DNA of 64,000 bases. Source: Acheta domesticus. Taxonomy: Eukaryota; Arthropoda; Insecta; Orthoptera; Gryllidae. Position numbers and translations under genes: made by a program. Location of the stretch: contig JAHLJT010003067.1 of the NCBI GenBank assembly GCA_031308135.1, forward strand, positions 1 through 64,000, given 5' to 3'. Of this stretch, positions 12,201 to 24,014 are shown one piece after another (within the stretch, counting starts at the first letter, position 1; each line of letters opens with the position of its first letter). Under the pieces are notes generated by a model, which worked only from the letters and a program-made list of their open reading frames with translations, had not been told where the DNA came from and ran no database searches.

Positions 12201-14219
12201 TAGGGATGGGCAAAATCGTTCATTTATGTGAATAGTTCTTTATAAGATAGTTCTTTTTAGTGAACTAGTTCAAAAGAACGAAATAGTTCATTTATTTTCG
12301 CCACGTACACAGGGATGCCATATTGGGCGGAATACCGCCAATTGGGCGAAAAGCAAGCGTCGACTTACTGGATGAAAATGCATTTTGGGGGATTCCGTCC
12401 GTTGGGCGTAATTCTTTGTATCCTGGGAGGGCTGTGGGCGGTACGCTTTTTTTTTCGCTTACTAAATCGTCAATATTGCATTTTCCCACAAATTGTACAA
12501 ATATTTATGGCTTCTGACAGAAATGGCTATGTACGAATGTTTGAGTTTGAACACCATGCAGCTATTATGAAAATGTCAGAGCCCATTTCTTTACATACAT
12601 TTTGCCCCTTTTTCTAGCAATTCAACAAGTATTTAAGTCATAAGGCTAGCATTAGTAGGTAGGCTTTATACACAAGAATATTTATTTTTAAACTTCTTAC
12701 GTGAATCGTGAACGTGCAGCTATTTTGAAATTATCAGCCGCAGTGTCAGAGTCGAGCTTTATTCACCGGTTACCTTTCTTCCCCTCTGGGTTATTTGGGG
12801 TATTTTCCCAGAAGGGATCTGGCAACCCTGGACGAAGGTGTTTTTTCAGCGTTGAAGTTGAAATTTTTGCCGACACCGTACGTCGAGGCCAAAAAATCTA
12901 CAGAGACGATGAAAAAACACACTTAGCTCAGGAAATAAGAACATTTTTCTACATCTGTAGAAAAATTATAATATAAAAATATGTGGAAAAGTTTGTAATT
13001 TTATATTGCAATAAAGTGTTTGATATCTCGGGAAAGAGGAATAGGTTAGAGAGCATTACTAAGGGACATTAAGGGGCATTACTTTGTTAAATTCCCATGA
13101 ATTTAGTACTTTTTTCACGGTAACAAGACAGTTGTCTTGGAAACCGTCTTTTTTAATGGATATAAAAATTAGCCTATTTCATACCCTGCTAACAATGCGT
13201 AGAATCTGCCTTTGCAGTAGAAAGTAAATGCCGTAGAAAGTATTTTGTTTTCATTGTTATTTTCAGTTTTATCTAAATATAATGAATATGTCACTATGTA
13301 ATGAAATGTCACTTTTAGCGCTAGTGCTAAAAATTTAATTCTCAGAACGCTTTGCTTTCCCCAAAAGTAACTTCTTTTTATGGGTTCTCTCGTGCCCGTG
13401 TCACGTGACTTTGGGACAGCTATGTGGCACCTACAAGAATACCCGTCTCGTATTAAATGATTTCTTTTGATAAGAATCAAACATGCTTCCTTTTTCTCCC
13501 TCCTTCCTCTCAATTTTCTCATATATTAAATAACCCTAAAAATGTTGCTTGTAGCAGAAAAGTGAATTCTACTCTATTTGCCAGTACATGAAATTTTCAT
13601 TTCCATGTACTTGCAAACACAAGCAGTACGTGAAAGATGTGTATTGAATGTGACAGATAGAATATCTTGTCACATTAGCTGCGCACTTCACTAAACTCGT
13701 TTTACAAGTAGGATTACAAATAAAGAATATTCTTATTTGTAAAAGAAATAACTCCACGGGAATCATTAATCAAAGTAGCTGTTATTACTCTATGCTAGGC
13801 ATTTTGCCCTTGAAAATAATGCAGATTAGTGACATTTATGTACAGCAAGTTATCAAAATGCAATTCCAGCAATACAAACAGCACGCAAAGTTACATTACA
13901 CACAATACAAGCAGCCAGTACCTCCAAAGTCACGTGACTTCTAACCACCGCATGTTGAAACCTGCGCAGTGAGCTCATGCGCACTGTGACCGCTGAACTA
14001 TAGGAGAGAACTAATTGAACTACTGAACTAAAGAACGATGACCGGCGAACTAAGAGAACTAAATGAACTACTGAACTAAACGAACTAGGAATAGTGACCG
14101 GCGAACTACGAATCCGTGACAGATGAACTATAGTTCACTAAATGGTCGTTCAGTATCGTACCGTTCCTTTTCAAGAATAGTTCAATTGAACTAGTTCGTT
14201 CGCGATCGACACATCCCTA
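12201..14219. mobile_element. Non-autonomous hAT element, 2019 bp, perfect 8-bp target duplication
   Basis: The left end is TAGGGATGGGCAAAATCG and the right end, read inward, is TAGGGATGTGTCGATCGCG. GAAAGTAT flanks both sides (12193-12200 and 14220-14227), a perfect 8-bp duplication as made by hAT transposases. Both subterminal zones are packed with GAACTA / TAGTTC motifs: left at about 12230-12290, right at about 13990-14200. Such clustered motifs are typical transposase-binding sites. The interior holds no transposase that I can recognise. The original target reads ...CTTGA-GAAAGTAT-GGCCG.... Confidence 0.9.
13985..14200. repeat. Subterminal GAACTA repeat cluster of the hAT element
   Basis: At least a dozen GAACTA or TAGTTC hexamers occur in about 200 bp. 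They include two imperfect tandem units with the order TGACCGGCGAACTA - GAACTA - ACTGAACTAAA. They sit beside the right TIR. Repeated short motifs at both ends of a hAT usually bind the transposase; that role is inferred. Confidence 0.75.
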
Positions 14220-14229
14220 GAAAGTATGG

Positions 14230-15430
14230 CCGTCCCGGCCAGAGAGTAGTAGCATTATTCGGCGTGAAGCAAATACGACGTTGCACATTGGAACGAAAAC
14301 TTATTGTACCGTGGCAGCATGCTTCAATACTTCGTGAATTCAAAGTATGTACGAATGAATTCAGTTAGAATTTTATGTTTGGTATTAGCAGTTTCACATT
14401 ATACTTAACCATTTACTATTTCATGTTTTAAAACATTGCAGTTGCTGAATATTTTTCAGCAGCTTGCAAAAGCCACGAAAAATCCATCCGATCGTGGCAG
14501 TAAGCTTTGAAATTTGTGAATCCAAAATAGGTAGGAACGGTACGTATTAATACAATTGGGATTTATATGTTACGTTCGCGCCTAACCAAACCTAACATAA
14601 CCTAATTTCTTCAGTTGTATTTGTACAAGTAAATTTGTTTCAACTACGAAACCAAACTAATGTAAATAATTTATTCAAAGGAGTAACTGTGTTTCATTCC
14701 TTTTTTAATAAAGATAAAAACTAACTTACTGTATCCATAAATGTGCTTTTTGGACTATTTTCCCCCTTGATTTATTCTGTTGATTATGTGCATTTATTGC
14801 AATACTTTTTTCTTGATTGATTGGTTTTATTGATCTTTATTACATTAACATTTTCAGCTGTTGTCCATGTGAATTGGTTTCATCTACCAAACTTAACCAA
14901 AACATGTCAGTGCTGCAATAACGTTATATCCATTAGTCTTACTATAGAACTGAATTGTTGTGATGTATAATTTGTAAATAGATTGGCATGTATTTGTGTA
15001 CTGATATTGATTAATCATTTTCAACAAAGTGCTAGACCACTGACAAATTATTTGTGTGGGAATGCAGTTCAACTTTTTTCAGCATTACATTTTTAAAGAA
15101 AAGAAAAATAGTAATTTACCTTATCCATAAGTGTATTTCTTTTAATATTTATTCTGATCAATACTGAAAATTACTAATAAATTTAAAATATCACAATGCT
15201 GTAATATTGTTAGTGATAATTGTACATCTCAATACTTTGTTAATATACAACTGAATTATTATGGTAGATCATTTGTAGATATATTCTATCTACAATGTAG
15301 TATCATTTGTAGAATTTGTATATTGATGTTGATGAATTATTTTTCAGCGACTTGCAAGGTCACTGACTAATTATTTATGTGTGGCTGTTTGTGGAGCTTT
15401 GAAATTTGGAAGTTCAAAAGTACGCGTTAA
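14230..15430. repeat. Diverged repeats upstream of a Helitron-like ORF
   Basis: At least four related blocks are present near 14310-14345, 14440-14545, 15010-15065 and 15335-15425. The shared order is ATTTTTCAGC, CTTGCAA-GCCAC, a TGTGTGG or CGTGGCAG block, GCTTTGAAATTTG, then TTCAAA-TA-G. Longer shared strings (ACTGAATT, TTTGTAGAT, CATCTCAATAC) recur in the spacers. I see no ORF in them. They precede the Helitron-like coding remnant and may be its 5' non-coding region. A CCTAACCAAACCTAACATAA string (about 14581-14605) resembles the insect telomere motif but is too short to call. Confidence 0.5.
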
Positions 15431-15589
15431 TTAATTAATGAAATGATATAAAATTATGTGTTGTGATACAGTATAATATATCATCATTGCTACAGTAACA
15501 TTTGACACAAGATTATTGTTAGGACATAACTGAATTGATATGATTTGTAATTTGTAGCTACAATGGCATGTAAGAGGCGTTTGACTTTG

Positions 15590-16700
15590 GAAAGCTAACG
15601 TAAAAAAGGAAGAAAGATCAAAACAACAGAAACAGTCCTCCACGCCAAGTTAATGTTGTCAGAGGATCAGGGGAAGCAGATGTAGCAGTCTACAAAGAAG
15701 TATACATAGTACAGCCAAACCGTAGTGTGAACAGGAAGAGACATGATGCTCCAAAACGATAAAGATGTCCAGAAAGTTTATTTTGAAGAAATGTCTGTAT
15801 TTTTTGAGTACTTAAACTAGAGACATTTTGCCTCCGAAGAAGCACAAGGCGGATTTATTAAGCCAAGCAAAATAAAATCTGATATTGTTTCCCCTATTGA
15901 GGTTCCTGAACTCCTAGGAAAATTAATTACAAAAAATGATGAAAGATCAAAACATTACTTGAGTAATATTAGAAGTTATACTAATGTTCTAGCATTTGTC
16001 TCTGTGCAAGCAAATCTTTTAACATTTAAAAACCATAGGCCGTACTGTTACGCATTCAAGGGCATATATATCATTCAGTGATAACTGTACATCTCAATAA
16101 TGACAATCCTTTTAAGCATGCAAGTCTATCTTTATTCGAGACTCGGACAATTCTGTACAGTTCAGAATAAATCAAGATAGTAATAACAAATGCGAAGCAG
16201 ATTTAATGATATTATTGATGCACAGGCTTCTCATTGTCAATCCGTATGCTCAATTGTTTCAACATAAAGTTGATGTGAAACAAACCTGTTCTACTTCTGT
16301 TACTATTTACCATCTCATTTTTTCTGCGGAATACTTTTGATAAAAGACATTATGATCTATCCACAACTGTAGAAATTGCTTCTTTATTTCTAAGTGACGA
16401 TGAAGGTCCCTTCAACAATATTTCTTTCACAATTCATTCTGAAGTATTTGGTCATCGAATAAAAATAATATCTGCTCTCGACTCCGATACTGATCCCATT
16501 TCTTATCCATTACTTTTTGTACATAGAGAATTATTGTGGAAGCTTTGGATGAGTCTTGATTCTGTTCACACAACTTCGGTTTGTAATGTTGTTACTCAGT
16601 TGCAGAACTATTCTTATCGCTTAGCAATATGAGGTGGTTTCAGCCCTTTGCCCAATTCTGGAAGACTGTTCCAACAATATGCTGTAGATTCTCACATCAA
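15590..16700 (+). pseudogene. Helitron-like replicase N-terminal domain remnant
   Basis: Forward-strand peptides broken by stops follow the order of the Helitron N-terminal domain. These are GFIKPSKIKSDI...LLGKLITKNDERSKHYLSNI-RSYTNVLAFVSVQ-NHRPYCYAFKG (15850-16075), then EADLMILLMHR-LLIVNPYAQLF (16195-16262). The last block is HYDLSTTVEIASLFLSDDEG with ISALDSDTDPISYPLLFVHR (16340-16530). The hallmarks are F-..-NIR-YN-.-.-AF, NPYA and DP-.-YPLLF. The Rep (HUH) and helicase parts were not found. The piece is dead and truncated. The alternative, another large DNA-virus-like element, fits these hallmarks less well. Confidence 0.6.
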
Positions 16701-17750
16701 AATTTTATCAAAAACAAAATAAACAAATATTTAGCATCCCTTATAACTTTTTAGGTGCAAAATAATTCTGTATGGTGTTGAATTCCATTATATTCTTAAG
16801 AGTTCTCCGAAAATAATAAAATATGATGTGTAGAACAGTAATTGTGAATAGTTAAATAATTGAGTAATGTTTATGTAATATCTTGCATCTTCATGCATTC
16901 TGAGGAATATTAGTTAACATTTCACTTACAATACCAGCATAGGCTCTTTCTTCTCTAGAGGAAACAAACATTTTTCCAGCTTGAAATTGAGTTGTTTCTG
17001 TGCCACTTCAGATAATCTGTCTTAATATTAATGCAATGCAATACATACATTACAATAAAGAGTGAATGATTTAAACATATTTCAATATTGCCATGGAACT
17101 ACAAAATGTATCCCCCCTAAGAACTACATTGTACATTGAAGAGCTAAAAAAGTGTATGACCTGCAATTGTCTCAAGTTTGATTTAATTTTATAAAATTAA
17201 GAGGAAAAATATTGTTTTGGGGATACTATATTTTACAGGATAGACAGTCCTGAGAGCTTAGACAATGGATGTGTTATTGTATCAATATAAATTTCAATAC
17301 TTGCGTTGGTTACAACGTTTTCCACTTTGATGTGCAACGTATCATGTACCGGTAAACTGAAATTGAATTTTTATAGTACATTTATTCATGTGTTAAACTG
17401 AATGGATTTAAAAAGTGGTTTCACATGGAATGTATTCATAATTGCATGAAGTTACGTTTTAACAATGAATACAATCACTTTCATGTAGTGGAAAAATAAT
17501 AATGATTCACGTTTATTCATTACCATATATGTATGGTGTATTGTAACAAATTCTTTACACGTAAAATTTTAATCACTCATATAAATTGAGACTATCTAAT
17601 ATATCAAGAAATTGTTTAAAAACTATATGATAAATATATTGTCATTGAATTGCAAAGACATTTTTTTCATTTTGTAAACCTTTCAATCCTTCATCTGCAG
17701 AAGAGATGCTTAATTTTGCAAGTTTGTTTTCTTTACCTGATCGCTTCCCG
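16700..17750. other. AT-rich stretch without supported genes
   Basis: I see no motif or ORF that I can defend here. It separates the Helitron-like remnant from the spliced protease-like gene. It may hold the 3' part of the Helitron or an intron of the downstream gene. Confidence 0.4.
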
Positions 17751-17751
17751 A

Positions 17752-19440
17752 ATGGAGAAAAAAGAAACCGCTCATTTAATGAACGGGTATACCTCTAGTC
17801 TATGTGTAATTTGCAACAAGGCTGTACATACTTTAAATGAGTGTTCTGGTCCTTACGATAGCGAAGAAGGCTACGGCATGCACAGAATTTGTAAGGCATG
17901 CGTAAATGATGCCTCCAGTCGAGTCATTGTAGCTTCAAGAGAAGTTGAAAACTGGAGGGGTCTTGGAAAAAGTGTTGATAGAAATAATTTATATTTAGGT
18001 GCCAACAAAGCCATACTAAACGATAGTTTCGAGTGGACGAAACACAAACGACTACCAGTGATGAAAAACGCAAATCATATGAACATACATGATTCTTGCA
18101 TAGCTGGTGAGACCATTTCAGTATCCAATACGTGTGCCTTTGACAGCATTTTCCACATACTATTTGTTGTAGCAGTTGACAACAAACATTTTAGAGAAAA
18201 GGTAATATTATTAATTCTGTATTTTGTTGTTACATTGAAATGAATGAAATAATGAAAAAAATATTTTAAAAAGGCGTATAATAAGAAGGATTAATACTTT
18301 TTGAATGTTAGAGAAAATCATAGTGAATGATCTCAGTTCTTTTCCCTAGAGTCCAATATGTTTATTAAGTATATTTCTAAGGAATTTGAGATAAATTAGA
18401 TTGAAATATAAATGAATTAAATTGGTAGGTTTCTTAAAGGTACTGTGTTACATTTCCTATAAAATAAAACAATGCATATTGAAACTTGCAATAAACTATT
18501 ATATCTTTTTTAAGAGCAAATATTGAATATTTCGAAAAGTTTATTTTCTAAAATGTATGCATCTACAATGTACATAATGTGTTCTTGTATTCTTTCAGAT
18601 AGGATATTTGTCTGGAGATATATTTAGAATAGTTTCAAAAGCTGTGGCTTCAGGAATAACGAGTCATTTATATAAAATGCGGACTGAAGTACTTCTCAAC
18701 TTTTTTTGAAAAGAAACAGTTTGGAATCGCTAATTCGTATACATTGGACTGGGCAGTGGACAGTGCGCATATGTACAGTTTGTTACTTAAGGAAGAGCCC
18801 ACATTTATAGAAGTCACTACTTGTTCAAACAACTGCAAAAAAATTAAATATATCCCCAGTATATCAGTAGATATAAATGATTTGCTTCATGCAAATTTCA
18901 GTGACATAATTAGAAACCAAATTATATTGAGCACCACTGGAAAATGTGCAACAAATCACTGCGAAGGAATTGAAAGTACGGAAGTGTCTCGTATAGGTGA
19001 GTCAAATTTTAAAATATCAAAAAGAATAAATGAATCGGACATGTGTTCAAAATTAAATTAGTTTTACAATATGAAACGATTGTGAATTTAATATATTTTA
19101 CTATTCCTGACCATTACATTTCCTAGGAACGTTATGTGCAATAGAAATGTTCTCAAGCACAGGAGAGCTAAAATCAGTTCGTCTGAAAGATATTCCCATA
19201 AAAGTGAACCATCCACTAACATCAGAAGATGAACTAATACTTGTGGGTTTCATTCGATATAAAGGACCAAAAAAAATTACTAATTACAAGAGCATTGCAC
19301 ACTACACTGCAAATGTTCTTAGAAGAAACAAGTGGTACGAGTACGACGATTCTGGAGGCACAACAGCACTTGTAAAGGACACTACAAAAGTTATTCCAGA
19401 ATTGCTTCTCTACTATTACAAAGAAAAAACACAAATGTAA
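17752..19440 (+). CDS. Spliced zinc-finger + ubiquitin-specific-protease-like gene (transposon-associated, one frameshift)
   Basis: There are three exons: 17752-18201, 18599-18996 and 19127-19440, with canonical GT-AG introns in phases 0 and 1. Exon 1 begins with a zinc-binding segment (LCVICNKAVHTLNECS, then EEGYGMHRICKAC). It ends with a Cys box, VSNTCAFDSIFHILF, whose candidate nucleophile is Cys codon 18133-18135. Exon 2 carries a C-x3-C ... C-x4-C zinc-ribbon pair (CSNNC, CATNHC). Exon 3 has the His box, IAHYTANVLRRNKWYEYDD, with His 19300-19302 and Asp 19345-19350. This Cys / ribbon / HYTA-W-YDD order is that of peptidase family C19 (USP). A run of seven T at 18701-18707 puts exon 2 out of frame; six T would keep it open. 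That is either one inactivating mutation or a base-call error. The zinc finger would continue the CPAC...GAH tail at 11820-11866, so this may be the C-terminal half of the same MULE-like gene. A native ubiquitin target is not implied. Confidence 0.6.
18202..18598 (+). other. Predicted intron 1 of the USP-like gene
   Basis: The donor is AGAAAAG|GTAATA and the acceptor is TGTATTCTTTCAG|ATAGG. The intron is phase 0 and 397 bp, AT-rich and full of stops. The acceptor has a good polypyrimidine tract. Confidence 0.6.
18997..19126 (+). other. Predicted intron 2 of the USP-like gene
   Basis: The donor is CGTATAG|GTGAGT and the acceptor is TACATTTCCTAG|GAACG. The intron is phase 1 and 130 bp. Joining restores SRIG-TLCAIEMF across the junction. 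Confidence 0.65.
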
Positions 19441-19849
19441 AGAAGTAATTATTTCTGTCTTACAATTACCCAGACTAATAATTCTTTTTATACATTCCCA
19501 TTTGTAAATAGCTTACATATTGCAAATTATTCATAGATCTTCCTTCACTTGGTTTCGATCTTCCTTTATTATTTCATTTCCTTATTATATGTTGTTTTAT
19601 CTTCCATTTCGTTGCCCATTTATCTTTCACATTTAAGTGTTGCTGGTTCTTCGCCCTGCTATGTTACTGGGTGCGTTGGTCATAAATAGAGCTGAAATGG
19701 CGGAGAGTTGTGCCAAGAGTGTGTGAAGTGTAGTGGGAAGGTCGTCTGTGACAAAGATTACGAGTTAGAGATAATGCCCCAAGGTTTGCACTTTTTTAAA
19801 AACTATTTTTATTGTTCGAATGATGAGTTCATGGTTCAGTAGCTATTTG

Positions 19850-22700
19850 CATTAGATGTTTGTCTGTGAAGCGTTTGTCCAAATGGGGCTAGCACACAAC
19901 ATTAGAAGTCTAATTATTCTCTTGTATGGGGTTGCGGCATTGTTTGGGGAGAGACTGCTTTTGTGATTTACTAGTGGTTTTAGCTGAATTAATTTAATTT
20001 TATCATTGAAATCTATACGAGGTGTTGGCTCTCCATCGTAATTCTTTATTGTGGCAGAAAGCTTTTTCGGCCGCATTGCGGCCATCTTCAGTGCTACAAA
20101 AATAATAATAGTAATAATGATAATAATACCTAAATTGCAAAAATTAAAAATTAAAAAATTAAAATTTTTTACAGAATATTGTTATGAATTTGATTTAAAA
20201 AATGTGAAATTGACATATAATTTTTAAAAATGACAAATGAAAATTAAATAAATAAATGATAATACATATAATTACATTTAATGTAATTACAAATAATATT
20301 ATGAAACAAATTCGAATAAAAGAAAACTGGAAGATTATAATATAAAATGTGAAAGTGGAAACGTAATTTTGAATAACAAATATACGTTCTGAAGAGAGGT
20401 AAAAATTAGGAAATGAATAAGTAACAAAATAAATAAATGAATTAATAAATTTAGGTGAGCAAACTGACGTACCCATTAGAGGTGGCCGTGGTCCTCAGTC
20501 CAGACAAAACAGTGAAAGGCGAAGGCAACAATCAATGGAGGGAGGGGAGAACGCAGGGTTTTTTCTAGGAAATGGCTATTACGGGAAAGGCCCAGCCGGG
20601 TGGCGGAAAAGAGGCAGGCAGAGGGGTTAATGTGCTTTGGAAGCGGCCAGTTTCAGGAGAGGGGAGAGAGAAGGAATTTGTTCATTCAAAATAGTGTGTT
20701 GGGGATTGTTTAATAAATTATTAATATGTATTGCTTCTAGTTTAAAGTCTATGTGTGAATCTGTTTTCAATTTCTAAAATTTTGACATCAGTGTCTGCAT
20801 TAAACGAGTGTCCTTGTTCTAATAGATGGTTGGCAAAGTGTGAATGTGTGTTTTTTTGTGTGAGAGCTTGTATGTGTTATTTGATCCTTTGTTTAAAGGA
20901 TCTTCCGGTTTGGCCAATATATTCAGCATTGCAACTACCTCAGGAAATGGAGTACACTCCACATGATAGAGACTTGGGGATTCGGATCTTTGTTGTGGGA
21001 GAGTGTGGTGTGGAGACAGGTTGGTGTGCTGAATGTGACGTGTATGTCGAATTGACTGAGCTTTTTGGCAATTTTGAGTGACAATGTTCCAAAAAAGGGA
21101 ATGGTATATCTGGTGTGCGTGTGTGTTGTGTGCGTGGGAGTCAGTGAAGTTAATGTTTTTGTGTTAAGGGAGATAGTTTTTCTTTTGATAAGATTGTCAA
21201 TAAGACAGTTGTTGTAGCCATTATTGGTAGCTATTTGTTTAATGTTAAGAATTTCTTTCTTGATGTTCTGGGGGGAGAGAGGAATCGAGAACAATCTGTG
21301 AACCATACTATGTGAACATATATGGAATGCTGCGTGTTTGTGAGAGGGTGGATGTTGTGAAGTGTTATGAATGACTGTGTCGGTTTCCTGTATATGTCTA
21401 AAACGTGTCTGTCATTCACTAAAGTGATGGATAGGTCTAGAAAGTTAAGGGTTCTGTTCTCATTTTCTTTCTCCACTGTAAATTGTATATAAGAATGTAT
21501 AGAATTAAGGAAGTCAGTGAAGTTTTTCAGTTGTCTGTAAGTGCCGGTCCAAAGTACTATGATGTCATCTACGTATCTATACCAATAGGTTACATTTTTT
21601 AACTGAGGGTGTCCAGAATTAAAAATTTGTTTCTCTAGGTTGTCCATAAAAATGTCTGCTAGTAGTGGGGAAAGTGGGGACCCCATAGGTAGGCCAGAAG
21701 TTTGAGTGAAAAATGATTCGTTAAATTTAAAGTAATTAATGTCTAAACAGAGAGATATCAGGTTGTACAGCTCATTTTTTATAGGAATAGGACTCAAGAG
21801 TTGTCCAGGATGTCCCGTAGAATATGTTTGCATTCCGTGGTCGGGATGCTCGGAAAAAGGTTCGTCACGTCTAAGGAAATGAGTTTGCCATTAGGTGGCA
21901 CAACTTCGTTTTTGATCTTGTCTACTAATTGATACTGTTGTTGATGGTGTGAGAGGGAGAGAATTTGATGTGTGCGGCAAAATCTTGGTTGAGTTTCTGT
22001 GCGAGTCTGTGTGTAATGGGATTGGTGTATGAAACGACAGGTCTTATCGGTGTAGAAGATTTGTGAATTTTTGGGAGGCCGTATAGTCGAGGTGGAAGTG
22101 GATTAGAGGGGATGATTCTGTTAGGGGCGGGGAAAAGAGCTTTGGATTCTGCAAGTTCTTTTTTGATTTGGCACAAGTGTTTGTTCATGGGATCTTTTTT
22201 AATAGGTACGATGTTGTTATTGTTTATAAAGTCGAACATTTTTTTGTGATAATCGGATTTGTCCAGAATGACTACAGAATTTCCTTTGTCAGCTTCAGAA
22301 ATGAGTAAACTATTGTTATCTATTTTCTGTTTTAAACTGTGTTTAGTGGAAGACTGACTGTGTGTTCATGTGTGTGTGATGGGTGTGTTTTAATTCCTGT
22401 TTGATGTTGTGTGTTATATTGTGTTTCAATTAATCAGAATTGGGGTGATAGCTAATGATATTGTCTATCTGTACGCATAGAGTTTTAATTTCAGAATGAG
22501 GTGGGGTGTGTGGAATAGAATATTTTAGGCCTTTGTTGAGGAGGGAAGTTTCTTCATCGGTTAGTACACAGGAGGAGAGGTTGATGACATGGGGGTGGAA
22601 TTTTTGAGTATGAATATTGTTGGTCAAGTTATGACTTGGAGGGTGTGACGAATTGTTGAGAGCGCGAAGGCGTGTCAGTTTGCTTTTTGTTGAATTTAAT
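19850..22700 (-). mobile_element. Penelope-like element with RT and GIY-YIG endonuclease
   Basis: Reverse-strand order: an N-terminal segment (22430-22627; HVINLSSCVLTDEETSLLNK), then RT fingers (SEADKGNSVVILDKSDYHKK; PRLYGLPKIHKSSTPIRPVV). RT palm follows at 21231-21833 with LPMGSPLSPLLADIF and the catalytic YVDD at 21564-21575. A GIY-YIG nuclease remnant lies at about 20890-20945 (AEYIGQTGRSFKQRI). A 3' segment at 20000-20085 has the MAAMRPKKLSATIKNYDGE string seen at Penelope ends. PKIHK and GIY-YIG are diagnostic for endonuclease-positive Penelope elements. Frameshifts near 22370, 21900 and 21240 show it is not active. It abuts a Jockey-like RT remnant near 22690. Confidence 0.88.
20195..20476. 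other. AT-rich 3' region of the Penelope-like element
   Basis: This is low-complexity AT-rich DNA between the GIY-YIG remnant and the 3' terminal segment. The open frame on the reverse strand is rich in Phe and Ile, as expected by chance in such DNA. I do not call a gene. Confidence 0.4.
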
Positions 22701-23900
22701 TTTGGTTTCTTGAATTTTCATTGCTATGTGAGATTTCCAGGTTAATCTTGTATCAAACTTTAGTCCCAAATATTTAACAGTTTGGTTGAATGGGGTCCAG
22801 GGGATTATGTTGTTATTAATTTGGAGTGGGATGGGGGTGGCGAATGTTCAGAGAGGGAATATTTTGGCTGTTGATATTGACGCATTGAGCTTGATTTTCC
22901 ATTTTAAGGACCAATCATTTGTTTTCCTAGTGTAGTTGGATTTTATTGCAAGTGCTGACTTGGTTGGACATGAAGGTGGCAGTATTGCCAGCAAATTGTG
23001 CGATATAGAGGTTAGTATATAGATGTGTAAAGGTAGAAAAGGGCGGGTGAAATGGGTGATCCTTGTGGAAGTCCTGCTTTATTTTGTGGGGATTGGAAAC
23101 GTGCTTATCGACTGTTACTGTAAATGTTCTGTCTGTTATAAAACTTTTAATGATTTTTAGTATGTAATTCTGAGTCCTCTATGGTTTTCATATAGTATAT
23201 TAGGCTGGGTGCAAAACTTTATCAAAAACCTGGAAAATATCTAGGAAGGTGGCTTTTGTGGTTTGTTCTGGAAGGCAGTATGGATGTGTTCGAATGTTCG
23301 AAGTAGCTGGAGTGATGTGGATAATTTATTGATGAAGCCAAATTGGTGTTTCGATATGGTCTGTGTATTGTTTAGACGTCATTAAATCTGTTTGGTATTA
23401 TTTTTTCTGGAATACCTGATAGAGGTGGGTGGAGACTGATAGATCAGTAACTTTCTGTATAGTTATGATTTCAAGGGGCATGGTTACGGAGATTAGGGTG
23501 AAATTTTTCCACATTATTGGAGAGCATCCTGCTCTGAGAATTAAATTTGATATATTATTTTAATGAAGGCTATTGTGGGGCGAGGCACGTTTTTTTAATA
23601 TAATATTACTTATTTTATCGTGGCCAGGAGCTTTTTCAAGAGGGAGATTTTTTATAAGTTTTTAATTCTATTTGGTGAACTGTATTTATTCTATACCGAA
23701 TGTTATAATTAGGTGCTGATGTTACTTGTGATAATCCATGTAAACACAATGTGTGGGACTGCTGTTCGCAGTAAACGATTGTGCAAAGTAATCAGCGAAG
23801 GCTTCTGTTTTCTCTTTCGGTGTATATTTTTTACTTGAGTGTGCTTAAAAAGGGTATAGTTGTTTTCCTTTCCAGGATATATTTAGTGAACTGTCCAAGC
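22690..23900 (-). pseudogene. Jockey-like non-LTR RT remnant
   Basis: Short reverse-strand peptides give the RT core: KAGLPQGSPISPALFYL (about 23040-23090), FAGNTATF in place of F/Y-ADD (about 22985), and VKYLGLKFDTRLTWKSHIAM (about 22720-22780), the conserved thumb block of Jockey-like elements. The catalytic Asp pair is lost and there are many stops. The remnant ends where the Penelope element begins, so it was probably cut by that insertion. Confidence 0.7.
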
Positions 23901-23967
23901 AAATTGTTATGATCCTCATGGGGTGTTTGCTCGGAAATCAAATATTCGCCCAATTGACCTGATTTTC

Positions 23968-23969
<2 letters not shown>

Positions 23970-24013
<44 letters not shown>
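23970..24013. repeat. (ATT)n microsatellite
   Basis: About 13 consecutive ATT units, flanked by CCTGATTTTCTTTTT on the left and by AGGTTTAATTTGTTAG-ATG on the right. The same left and right flanks surround a second ATT tract at 24913-24957. Confidence 0.9.

Positions 24014-24014
<1 letters not shown>

Noticed and set aside
14581..14605. Interstitial telomere repeat
   Set aside because: Only a few imperfect CCTAA-like units are present, which are common by chance in insect DNA.
19690..19790. LIM-like peptide (LCQECVKCSGKVVCDKDYELE)
   Set aside because: Only half of a LIM domain would be present, no good splice donor follows, and a stop lies just upstream. It may be chance or an isolated exon; not enough to annotate.
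20195..20476. 93-codon Phe/Ile-rich reverse-strand frame, possible membrane protein
   Set aside because: Its hydrophobic content follows from AT-rich sequence inside the Penelope 3' region.
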